From Clostridium sp. UBA4548 (lineage in GTDB: Bacteria; Bacillota; Clostridia; Clostridiales; Clostridiaceae): a stretch of 64,000 nt of DNA. Under the pieces are notes generated by a model. That model did no database searches, was not told where the DNA came from, and saw only the letters and a program-made list of their open reading frames with translations. The stretch lies in assembly GCF_002387895.1 (NCBI RefSeq), contig NZ_DGLI01000023.1:50820-114819 (forward strand), written 5' to 3'. Each line of letters starts with the position of its first letter. Position 1 is the first letter of the stretch. Made by a program: the position numbers and the translations under genes. Positions 9,095 to 16,874 of this stretch are shown here, piece after piece.

Positions 9095-11407
9095 ATGAAG
9101 GAAGTTAAAAAATCCATTCCAAAAATTGAGAGCATGGGACTGTTAAAAGGAAAGCCAGCATATACCAATGATTTACTTCCTAGGGACTCATTGATTTGCA
9201 AGGTTTTAAGAAGCCCCTACTCTTTTGCAGAAATAGTAGATATAGAAGTGGATGATGCTTTAAAATTACCGGGGGTTGAAACTATTTTAACCTATAAAGA
9301 TCTTCCAAGAAATGCAATAACTAGAGCAGGTCAAGGGTATCCGGAACCTTCTCCACATGATAAATTCATTTTAGATAGGTTTGTTAGATATGTAGGAGAT
9401 GAAGTTGCGGTAGTAGCTGCTATCAATGAAAATATTGCAGAGGAGGCTTTAAGTTTAATTAGGGTAAAGTATAAGGTGTTAGAACCAGTATTGGATTTTG
9501 AAAAAGCTGAAGGTAATTCTTCAATAATTCATAATGAACCTGAATGTCATTCTATGTTTGATATTGGCTTTGATCCTAAAAATAATATAGCAGCCTCCTA
9601 CAGTATGAGTGTAGGTGACATAGATAGAACCTTCGCCACTGCAGATATTGTATTAAGTGAAACTTATTACACACAAGCTCAAGCACACGTTACTATGGAA
9701 CCTCATTCCTCAGGGGCTTATTTAGATATTCATGGTAGGATAAATATTATTTCTTCTACACAAAATCCAGTGCATGCAAGAAGAATTGTTGGTACTGCAC
9801 TAGGAATTCCATTGAATAAAATCCGCGTTATAAAACCTAGAATTGGCGGTGGCTACGGTGGTAAGCAAGCAATTCATGGCGAGATGATTGTTGCTGCAAT
9901 AGCATTAAAAACAGGGAAACCATGTAAATTAATTTATACTAGAACGGAAGTATTTGATGCATCTTATAATAGGCATCCTATGAGATTTCAAGTAAGACTA
10001 GCAGCTAATAAGGACGGAAAACTTAAGGGAATAGATATGGATGTATTATCAGATACCGGTGCATATGGGGAACATGCATTGACTGTATTCATGGTAGGAG
10101 GATCAAAAACTTTACCTTTGTATAATAAGGTTGATGCAGTGAGATTTGGTGGTAAAGTTGTTTATACAAATAAGACTCCTGCTGGTGCTTTCAGAGGGTA
10201 CGGTGCAATTCAAGGAAATTTTGCATTGGAGTCTATTATTGATGAACTAGCTCATAAATTAAAAATGGATCCACTTGAACTTAGAAAAATAAACATGATA
10301 ACTGAAGGCGAGACTTCTCCTGTATTTAAAATTATGGGTGAAGGGGGAGAGGGCGTAGAAATGATTCTTGAAAATTGTAAGCTTGACTATTGTGTAAATA
10401 GAGGCGCAGAACTAATAAACTGGAAGGAAAGCTTTCCTAAAAAAGTATTAGATAATGAGAAGGTTAGAGGCTATGGTATGGCTATAGCTATGCAAGGTTC
10501 TGGAATTCCTAAAATAGATATGGCTTCGGCAATACTAAAATTAAATGATGGTGGTTTCTTTAATTTAATGATTGGAGCTACAGATTTAGGAACAGGTAGT
10601 GATACAATCCTTGCGCAAATTGCAGCAGAAGGTTTAGGTGTATCTACAAGTGATATCGTTGTATATTCTTCTGATACAGATTTAACTCCATTTGATACCG
10701 GAGCATATGCTTCAAGTACAACCTTTGTTTCTGGAAATGCTGTTAGAAAGACTGCAGAAAAAATGAGAAGAATGATAATAGAAGAGGCTGCTCTTAAGTT
10801 TAACGTATTAAAAGAAAATATTGAGTTTGATGGAAAAACTCTAAAAACTATAGATGGCAAGAATAATATTACTCTAAAAGATTTATCTACAGAATTATAC
10901 TACAATAACAATCAAAAACAACTAGTAGCTTGTGAATCCTATTGTGGAGAAAAATCACCAGCACCATTTATGGGTGCATTTGCAGAAGTTGAAGTAGATA
11001 CAGGAACTGGCAAAGTAGAAGTTAAAAACTATGTATCAATAGTTGATTGCGGTACTCCTATTAATCCTAATTTAGCAAGAATACAAGTTGAAGGTGGACT
11101 TCTTCAAGGGATAGGTATGACCATATATGAAAATGTAGTACGTAACTATAAAGGAAATTTACTAACAAATAACTTAATGCAGTATAAAATTCCTACTAGA
11201 AAAGATGTAACGAATCTTACAGTTGAATTTGCAGAAAGCTATGAGCCATCAGGTCCTTATGGAGCCAAATCAGTTGGTGAGATAGGAATAGATACACCAC
11301 CAGCAGCTATTGCTAATGCTGTCTATAATGCTTGCGGTGTAAGAGTTAGAGAATTGCCAATAACACCTGAGAAAATTTTGATGGAATTAAAAAATCTAAA
11401 TAAATAA
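9095..11407 (+). CDS. Molybdenum hydroxylase 1, molybdopterin-binding catalytic subunit (xanthine dehydrogenase family)
   Basis: Large subunit of 770 residues that hydroxylates an aromatic N-heterocycle, plausibly a purine. Family landmarks: GGGYGGK near residue 250, AGAFRGYG near 363, GTGSDTI near 495, and AKSVGEIG near 724, whose Glu is the expected catalytic base. Moco and iron-sulfur proteins are clustered as in XdhABC-type enzymes, here in the order FAD, Fe-S, Mo. Enzymes from this kind of gene context can carry labile selenium, which the sequence cannot show. Substrate specificity cannot be read with certainty. ATG follows AGGGGTGAAATAAA. Confidence 0.9.
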   Translation: MKEVKKSIPKIESMGLLKGKPAYTNDLLPRDSLICKVLRSPYSFAEIVDIEVDDALKLPGVETILTYKDLPRNAITRAGQGYPEPSPHDKFILDRFVRYVGDEVAVVAAINENIAEEALSLIRVKYKVLEPVLDFEKAEGNSSIIHNEPECHSMFDIGFDPKNNIAASYSMSVGDIDRTFATADIVLSETYYTQAQAHVTMEPHSSGAYLDIHGRINIISSTQNPVHARRIVGTALGIPLNKIRVIKPRIGGGYGGKQAIHGEMIVAAIALKTGKPCKLIYTRTEVFDASYNRHPMRFQVRLAANKDGKLKGIDMDVLSDTGAYGEHALTVFMVGGSKTLPLYNKVDAVRFGGKVVYTNKTPAGAFRGYGAIQGNFALESIIDELAHKLKMDPLELRKINMITEGETSPVFKIMGEGGEGVEMILENCKLDYCVNRGAELINWKESFPKKVLDNEKVRGYGMAIAMQGSGIPKIDMASAILKLNDGGFFNLMIGATDLGTGSDTILAQIAAEGLGVSTSDIVVYSSDTDLTPFDTGAYASSTTFVSGNAVRKTAEKMRRMIIEEAALKFNVLKENIEFDGKTLKTIDGKNNITLKDLSTELYYNNNQKQLVACESYCGEKSPAPFMGAFAEVEVDTGTGKVEVKNYVSIVDCGTPINPNLARIQVEGGLLQGIGMTIYENVVRNYKGNLLTNNLMQYKIPTRKDVTNLTVEFAESYEPSGPYGAKSVGEIGIDTPPAAIANAVYNACGVRVRELPITPEKILMELKNLNK

Positions 11408-11447
11408 AAAGATTAATTTACTAAATATTTTATATGGAGGTATGATA

Positions 11448-12047
11448 TTGGGAGTTGAAGCTGTTGTGTTAGCTGCAGGGCTATCATCTAGAGCTCATAA
11501 GTATAAGATGGCCTTAGATTTTAATGGAAGCACAGTGATAGAAAACTGTATAGTTAATATGTATGATGTAGTAGATAAAATCATTGTAGTTGGTGGTTAT
11601 AACTTTTCTTTAATTGAAAGTATAGTATCAAAATATAAAAAAGTTAAACTAATATATAATGATAAATATGAAAGTGGCATGTTTAGCTCTGTAAGACTAG
11701 GGATAAACAGCGTTATTAGCGACAACTTCTTTCTTATTCCAGGGGATTATGCTTTGGTTGATGAGTATGTGTATTTAAAAATGCTAGATTATAAGAGTGA
11801 TGCTTCTATAATAATACCTTCTTATAAAGGAAAGAAAGGTCATCCTGTACTTTTTAAGGACAGTAGCATAAAAAGTGCAATTAATCATAACTTTAATAAT
11901 TTGAGAGAAGTGATTAATTATATAGGGTTTGAAACGCTAGAAGTAAATAGGGACGGAATTTTATATGATATTGACACCTATGAGGATTATATTATTGCAC
12001 TGGAGAAAAAGTTAATAAAAGAGGGTATGAAAAAAGCAGGTTATTAG
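11448..12047 (+). CDS. MocA-like molybdenum cofactor nucleotidyltransferase (YgfJ family)
   Basis: Nucleotidyltransferase of the MobA/MocA fold, expected to transfer CMP to molybdopterin to make the dinucleotide cofactor used by XDH-family hydroxylases. Visible: the N-terminal VVLAAGLSSR nucleotide-binding loop, the metal-binding LIPGDYALV stretch, GKKGHPVLF, and a C-terminal DIDTYEDY. It sits exactly between the two hydroxylase gene sets, so it probably serves both. ATG at 11442 abuts the Shine-Dalgarno GGAGGT; TTG at 11448, 6 nt behind it, is the likely start (199 residues). Confidence 0.88.
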   Translation: MGVEAVVLAAGLSSRAHKYKMALDFNGSTVIENCIVNMYDVVDKIIVVGGYNFSLIESIVSKYKKVKLIYNDKYESGMFSSVRLGINSVISDNFFLIPGDYALVDEYVYLKMLDYKSDASIIIPSYKGKKGHPVLFKDSSIKSAINHNFNNLREVINYIGFETLEVNRDGILYDIDTYEDYIIALEKKLIKEGMKKAGY

Positions 12048-12099
12048 TACCTCTGACACTTTGAGATTATGTGAAACCAACGAGAAAAATAATAAGAGC

Positions 12100-14244
12100 A
12101 TGGGGGTGTTTAAAATTAGCGATTGTATAAGTACTCCAATGAATAGATTTGATGCAGCTGATAAAATTAGAGGCGAGGCAAGATATATAGGGGATATGTT
12201 TTTTGAAGAGTTTTTGTATGCAAAAACTCTTAGATCAACTATGGCAAGAGCTAAAATTTTAAGTATAGAATATCCTGAACTTCCAGAGGGGTATTATATA
12301 GTTGATAAAAATGATATTCCGAATAAAAATAGGGTCAAAATAGTAACTTATGATATGCCATTTTTTGCAGAAGACACTGTTAACTATATTGGCGAACCAA
12401 TAGCTTTAGTTGTTGGAAAGGAAAAGAATATAATAGCAGAATTATTAGCAAAGGTTAAAGTTAATTATGAAACTCTAGACCCTATTTATACAATAGAAGA
12501 AGCAAGCTACAAGCTACCTATTTACGGGAAAGATAATTTGTATGCTGATTATCATTACAAAAAAGGAGATATTCAACAAGCTTATAAAGAGGCGTATAAG
12601 GTTTTTACAAAAGAGTATGAGACAGGTTACCAGGAGCACATATATCTAGAGCCACAGGGAGTAGCTGCTAGTTATAAAGATGGAAAAGTAACCATTTATG
12701 GTTCAATGCAATGTCCGTATTATGTTAAAGATGCTGTGGTAGAAGCCCTAGGATTTGAAGAAAATAGGGTTCAGATTATACAAACAACAACTGGAGGAGC
12801 TTTTGGTGGAAAGGAAGAATATCCTTCATTAACTGGAGGGCATGTTGCTTTTGCTACTATTAAGTGCAATAAGCCAGTAGTGTTAATTTTTGATAGAGAT
12901 GAAGACATAGAATGCACTACTAAAAGACATCCATCTAAAATAAAAGTTACCATGTTGGTTGACAAGGATAATAAAATTATTGGAATAGATAATGATATTA
13001 GATTAGATGGCGGTGCTTATTGCGGCCTTACAAATATAGTCCTTCAGCGTGCAATGTTTACAGCTACAGGTGTATATAACATTCCCAATGTGAGAGTAAG
13101 AGGTAGAGCTATTGCTACAAACACAGTTCCAGGAGGAGGGTTTAGAGGGTTTGGAGCACCACAGGGTTTCTTTGCTTTAGAAATGCATATGGAGTATATA
13201 GCAAAAGAGTTAGGATTAACACCACTTGAGTTTAAAAAAATAAACTTGGCTAAAACTGGAGATTTAACTTCTACAAGTGGGGTATATAGAGGTTACGTTC
13301 CTACAAAAGAATTAATTGATAGAATTGAGGAAATGTCTAAATATAGTAAAAAGTATAAAGAATATAAAAGTAGCGATACATTAAAGGGTATAGGTATGTC
13401 TTTGTTTTTTCACGGTGGAGGTTTTACTGGTAGTGGAGAACGAGATCATATTAAGGCAGTAGTAAAACTAAGAAAGTATAAAGATGATTCTGTAGAAATA
13501 TTAATTTCAAATGTTGAAATGGGACAAGGTACCCAAACAACTTTAAGAAAAATTGTAGCAATGGAGTTAAAAGTTCCTATTAACAAAATAATATTAGTTA
13601 ATCCAGATACAGATAGAGTTCCTAATTCAGGTCCTACAGTAGCATCTAGAACTATAATGATTGTTGGAAAACTTCTGCAAAAAGCAGCTATTAAATTAAA
13701 AGAGTGCTGGATAAGTGGCGAAGAGCAACAGATTACGGAAAACTATAAATTTCCAGATGAATTTTATTGGGATGATTCTAAATTTGAAGGTGATGCTTAT
13801 AATGAATACTCTTGGGGGGCAAACGTAGTAGAAGTTAAGGTAAATCCTTTAACATTTGAAGTAAAAGTCTTAGGTGTTTATGCAGTTTTTGATATAGGTG
13901 TACCTATTGATGAAAAAATTATCCGTGGTCAAATAGATGGGGGAATGCTTCAAGGACTTGGACATGGCTCCATAGAAAAATTAGAAATTAACAATGGTAG
14001 ATTAATACAAAGAACTAATACAGATTATGTAATACCAACCGCATTAGATTTTCCAAAGATTGAAAGTGCAACTATAAGAAATCCATATGAAAATGGTCCT
14101 TTTGGAGCTAAGAGTGCTGGAGAGTTAACCTTTATAGGGGCTCCTGTTGCATACGCTCTCGCAGTTGAAAATGCCTTAGGGATTGATATTTGTAAAATTC
14201 CAGTTACTCCAGAATATCTTATGGAGGTAATGAATAATGAATAA
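12100..14244 (+). CDS. Molybdenum hydroxylase 2, molybdopterin-binding catalytic subunit (xanthine dehydrogenase family)
   Basis: Second XDH-type large subunit, distinct from the first. The aldehyde-oxidase/XDH N-terminal hammerhead (RFDAADKIRGEARYIGD) is followed by GGAFGGKE near residue 232, GGGFRGFG near 344, VEMGQGTQTT near 470 and AKSAGELT near 669, with the expected catalytic Glu. The start is unsettled: the frame opens at TTG 12061, which has no ribosome binding site; ATG 12100 is used here; a GGGGGTG at 12103-12109 would suit an ATT at 12115. About 714 residues from 12100. The substrate is probably a purine or related azaheterocycle. Confidence 0.88.
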   Translation: MGVFKISDCISTPMNRFDAADKIRGEARYIGDMFFEEFLYAKTLRSTMARAKILSIEYPELPEGYYIVDKNDIPNKNRVKIVTYDMPFFAEDTVNYIGEPIALVVGKEKNIIAELLAKVKVNYETLDPIYTIEEASYKLPIYGKDNLYADYHYKKGDIQQAYKEAYKVFTKEYETGYQEHIYLEPQGVAASYKDGKVTIYGSMQCPYYVKDAVVEALGFEENRVQIIQTTTGGAFGGKEEYPSLTGGHVAFATIKCNKPVVLIFDRDEDIECTTKRHPSKIKVTMLVDKDNKIIGIDNDIRLDGGAYCGLTNIVLQRAMFTATGVYNIPNVRVRGRAIATNTVPGGGFRGFGAPQGFFALEMHMEYIAKELGLTPLEFKKINLAKTGDLTSTSGVYRGYVPTKELIDRIEEMSKYSKKYKEYKSSDTLKGIGMSLFFHGGGFTGSGERDHIKAVVKLRKYKDDSVEILISNVEMGQGTQTTLRKIVAMELKVPINKIILVNPDTDRVPNSGPTVASRTIMIVGKLLQKAAIKLKECWISGEEQQITENYKFPDEFYWDDSKFEGDAYNEYSWGANVVEVKVNPLTFEVKVLGVYAVFDIGVPIDEKIIRGQIDGGMLQGLGHGSIEKLEINNGRLIQRTNTDYVIPTALDFPKIESATIRNPYENGPFGAKSAGELTFIGAPVAYALAVENALGIDICKIPVTPEYLMEVMNNE

Positions 14245-14710
14245 TATAACTTTTCACGTAGATGGAAGAATCGTAACCTTAGAGTGCAATCCATTAAAAA
14301 GACTTATTGATGTTTTACGAGAGGATTTAGCAATTACTGGTGTTAAAGAAGGCTGTGGTCAGGGAGAGTGCGGAGCTTGTTCAGTAATTATTAATGGTGA
14401 CCTAGTTAATTCTTGTTTAGTTCCAGTAGGGTCATTGAATAATGCCAATATAATTACTATCCATGGCTTTAAAGAATCTAAAAGATTTGAAATTCTTAAA
14501 CAAGCCTATGAAGATGCGGGTTCAGTACAGTGTGGGTTTTGTACTCCAGGAATGATTATGGCTTCAGAAGCCTTATTAAGAAAGCTACCTCGACCAACTG
14601 AGGAAGAAATTAGGGTAGGCATTTCTGGTAATCTCTGTAGATGCACAGGATACACAATGATAGTTGAAGCTATTAAACTTGCAGCTGAGAGAGGTGAAGG
14701 TTTATGGTGA
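14237..14710 (+). CDS. Molybdenum hydroxylase 2, 2x[2Fe-2S] subunit
   Basis: 157-residue iron-sulfur subunit of the second hydroxylase. N-terminal cluster ligands are Cys40, 45, 48 and 60 (GCGQGECGACSV); C-terminal ligands are QCGFCTPGM (99, 102) and NLCRCTGY (134, 136), all present. It overlaps the end of the catalytic gene by 8 nt and the FAD gene by 7 nt, so the three are translationally coupled. The order Mo, Fe-S, FAD is the reverse of the first set. Confidence 0.94.
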   Translation: MNNITFHVDGRIVTLECNPLKRLIDVLREDLAITGVKEGCGQGECGACSVIINGDLVNSCLVPVGSLNNANIITIHGFKESKRFEILKQAYEDAGSVQCGFCTPGMIMASEALLRKLPRPTEEEIRVGISGNLCRCTGYTMIVEAIKLAAERGEGLW

Positions 14711-15552
14711 TTGCAACTACACCTACAAATATTATTGAAGCGTTAGATTTTCTCAATGAAAAAGATGCTATTATAATGAACGGTGGAACAGATTTAATGG
14801 TTAAGAAAAAAAGTTGGTCAGGGACAATACCCTCATTTGATAAACCTATTTTATTTATTAATTCACTAAAGGAGTTAAAACAGGTTTTCACTGAAAAGAA
14901 TAATTTAATAATTGGAAGTGGGTGCACCTTTTCACAGTTAGAAAGGAGTCCTCTTGTACCAACCTATTTAAAAGTAGTAATAAGAGAAATTGCATCTCCA
15001 GCTATAAGAAATCTTGCTACAATTGGAGGAAATATCTGTAATGCATCTCCAGCGGGGGATATTTTAACGCCACTATATGCTTTAGATGCAAAGTTAAGAC
15101 TTGTATCTAGAAACAAAGAGAGAATAATACCAATAAAAGAGTTTATTATTGGACCAGGAAGAACCTTATTAAATGCTAATGAACTACTAACAGAAATAAT
15201 AATAGAAAACTATAACAATAAAAAGTTTTATTATCATAAGTTAGGTACCCGGAGAGCTACAGCATTGGCAAAGGCATCATTTATAGGTTTTTATGAAGTG
15301 GAGAACAATTTAATAAGAGATTTAAGGATTGCTTTTGGTTCTGTAGGTCCAGTAATTATAAAGGATAGAGATTTGGAATTGTCTTTAGTAGGGGGATCTA
15401 TTAAAGATACAAAGTTTAAAATTTGTGAAATAGTTGGAAGATATTCTGAACTAATTAGACCAATTAATGATGCAAGGTCTACAGCAAAATATAGGAAAGC
15501 TGTTTGTTTAAATTTATTAAGAAATTTTTTATTAAATGAATTATCAAAATAA
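14704..15552 (+). CDS. Molybdenum hydroxylase 2, FAD-binding subunit
   Basis: 282-residue FAD subunit of the XdhB/CoxM type. Visible: IIMNGGTDLMVKK near residue 20 (FAD loop), IIGSGCTFSQLE, and RNLATIGGNICNASPAGD near 100, the classical second flavin motif, followed by the C-terminal domain (KLGTRRATALAKASF). This copy keeps the canonical NASPAGD stretch, which the first FAD subunit (GGTIGGRYGFSD) lacks, so the two flavoproteins are diverged. Last gene of the operon; a terminator follows at 15613. Confidence 0.92.
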   Translation: MVIATTPTNIIEALDFLNEKDAIIMNGGTDLMVKKKSWSGTIPSFDKPILFINSLKELKQVFTEKNNLIIGSGCTFSQLERSPLVPTYLKVVIREIASPAIRNLATIGGNICNASPAGDILTPLYALDAKLRLVSRNKERIIPIKEFIIGPGRTLLNANELLTEIIIENYNNKKFYYHKLGTRRATALAKASFIGFYEVENNLIRDLRIAFGSVGPVIIKDRDLELSLVGGSIKDTKFKICEIVGRYSELIRPINDARSTAKYRKAVCLNLLRNFLLNELSK

Positions 15553-15612
15553 GAACTTCTAGGTTTATAAAATAGTTACTATTTGAAAAACTTCAATATG
15601 GATGTAAGCCTT

Positions 15613-15638
15613 ATAGCATAGAAATATGCTATTTTTTT
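15613..15638 (+). terminator. Terminator of the ssnA / molybdenum hydroxylase operon
   Basis: An 8-bp stem ATAGCATA/TATGCTAT (15613-15620 with 15625-15632), loop GAAA, then a run of T. Confidence 0.85.
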
Positions 15639-15761
15639 ATTAGGGGATTTTATTGAAAAACATTATTGATTTTAGTTATAATATGCAATTATTCCACTTT
15701 ATTTTAATCTAATAGGAAAGCTTAATTAAGAGTTAAGATTTATCAAGTGTATTTACAATCT

Positions 15762-15800
15762 TGTACTAGTATAGTATACTATTGTATATACACTAGTACA
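15762..15800 (+). promoter_or_regulatory. Inverted repeat upstream of the ECF S component, TrpR-like half-sites
   Basis: Perfect 9-bp arms TGTACTAGT (15762-15770) and ACTAGTACA (15792-15800) enclose a 21-nt spacer that itself contains the palindromes ATAGTATACTAT and GTATATAC. The right arm ends just before the Shine-Dalgarno of the gene at 15813. The half-sites read like TrpR operator halves (GTACTAGT), although TrpR sites have them only about 2 nt apart. It could act as an operator or as an RNA hairpin near the ribosome binding site; a NiaR-type repressor is another possibility. Confidence 0.5.
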
Positions 15801-15812
15801 GGGGGAATAAAA

Positions 15813-16343
15813 ATGAAGACAAATGTAAAAAAAATGATTATAACAGCATTATTAATAGCATTTTCAATAGTAATTCCAGTAGTTTTTGGACCATTTTTGA
15901 GGGTATATTTCCCACCATTTTCAGCAACACTAGCTTCTCATGTTCCATTATTCATTGCAATGTTTCTTGGACCTTTTGAAGCAGCGGTAGTTGGATTAGG
16001 ATCAGCAGTTGGTTTTTTATTTGCATTTCCAGACCCTATAATTGCAGCTAGAGCAGCTACTCATATTGCAGTAGGTTTTGTAGGTGCTAGATTAGTCTTA
16101 AGAAATCTAAGCTACATCACAGTCATGGCAATAACAGCACCAATTCATGGTATTTTAGAAGGAATTGTAGTTTACATGATAACTAAAAATTTTGCAGTAG
16201 CTTTTATAGCTGTTGGAGTGGGAACAGTTCTTCATCATATTATAGACAGTTTAATAACAGCACCACTTCTTGCAACCTTAAGTAAAGTCTTGAAAATAAA
16301 TCTTAGAAGTATAGGAGAAAAGCAAAAGAAATTGGTTGCATAG
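15813..16343 (+). CDS. ECF transporter S component, niacin (NiaX)-like
   Basis: Very hydrophobic protein of 176 residues with about five to six membrane segments, the substrate-binding S subunit of an energy-coupling-factor transporter. The segment LASHVPLFIAMFLGPFEAAVVGLGSAVGF and ARAATHIAVGFVGA resemble NiaX-type niacin S components as I recall them; that assignment is tentative. No EcfA/EcfT is nearby, so it must use a shared energising module. ATG at 15813 is preceded by GGGGGAATAAAA; the frame extends upstream to 15747 without a ribosome binding site. It lies just after the hydroxylase operon but behind a terminator. Confidence 0.7.
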   Translation: MKTNVKKMIITALLIAFSIVIPVVFGPFLRVYFPPFSATLASHVPLFIAMFLGPFEAAVVGLGSAVGFLFAFPDPIIAARAATHIAVGFVGARLVLRNLSYITVMAITAPIHGILEGIVVYMITKNFAVAFIAVGVGTVLHHIIDSLITAPLLATLSKVLKINLRSIGEKQKKLVA

Positions 16344-16472
16344 AATCTATACACATTGGAGATTAAGATTTATATTCACACTGTAGGCAATGAATGTTAT
16401 AAATAGTTCCTTACTATTTTTCAATGATTATTTCCATTACATTAACATAGAAAAAATATTCTTTTAAATAAT

Positions 16473-16498
16473 AAAAAGCAGGAAATCCTGCTTTTTAT
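16473..16498. terminator. Bidirectional terminator
   Basis: An 11-bp stem AAAAAGCAGGA/TCCTGCTTTTT (16473-16483 with 16486-16496) flanked by A- and T-rich sequence. It serves both the ECF S gene (+) and the small minus-strand ORF that ends at 16498. Confidence 0.88.
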
Positions 16499-16587
16499 TA
16501 TTTTTTCTTACCTTTATTATTTTTATTACTTTTGCTGTCAGTTTTTTTCTTGTCAGTCTGTTTTTTGTTGTTATTGTTTTTAGCCAT
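16498..16587 (-). CDS. Small Lys/Asn-rich basic peptide, 29 residues
   Basis: Short ORF starting ATG at 16587 directly downstream of an excellent Shine-Dalgarno (GGGGGAG, about 7 nt away) and stopping at the base of a terminator hairpin. The peptide begins MAKNNNNKKQTDKKK and ends NNKGKKK, almost only Lys, Asn, Asp, Thr, Ser and Gln, with no hydrophobic residue apart from Met1 and Ala2. Function unknown; such peptides could bind nucleic acid or ribosomes or be spore-associated. The gene signals are good; low complexity makes homology difficult. Confidence 0.6.
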   Translation of the reverse strand: MAKNNNNKKQTDKKKTDSKSNKNNKGKKK

Positions 16588-16874
16588 AGAAGTCTCCCCC
16601 TTAACATAATCTACTAATATTATATTGAGAGGAGTATTAATTTAGAATAAATCCTATGGATTTAAATAAATAATGAAAATTAAGAAGAAATTAGTTATAA
16701 TGTTAAAGGAAGAGATAAAGTTAGAATAATAAAATATGGATATAATTTATTTTCTGATTACTTTATGAAAACATCTAGGTTATATTGCTAAATTAATCCC
16801 ATATAAGTAAACAAAAGTTAGTAATTAACTAATTATTAGTCTATGCTAAAATAATAAACTGAAGGAATGATTTT
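16588..16874. other. Intergenic region between the small ORF and the ABC-F gene
   Basis: AT-rich sequence that should hold divergent promoters for the 29-residue peptide (-) and the ABC-F protein (+). I see no clear operator or structured RNA. Confidence 0.4.

Noticed and set aside
9095..14244. Selenocysteine codon in the molybdenum hydroxylases
   Set aside because: No in-frame TGA; selenium in this enzyme class is a labile cofactor and not encoded.
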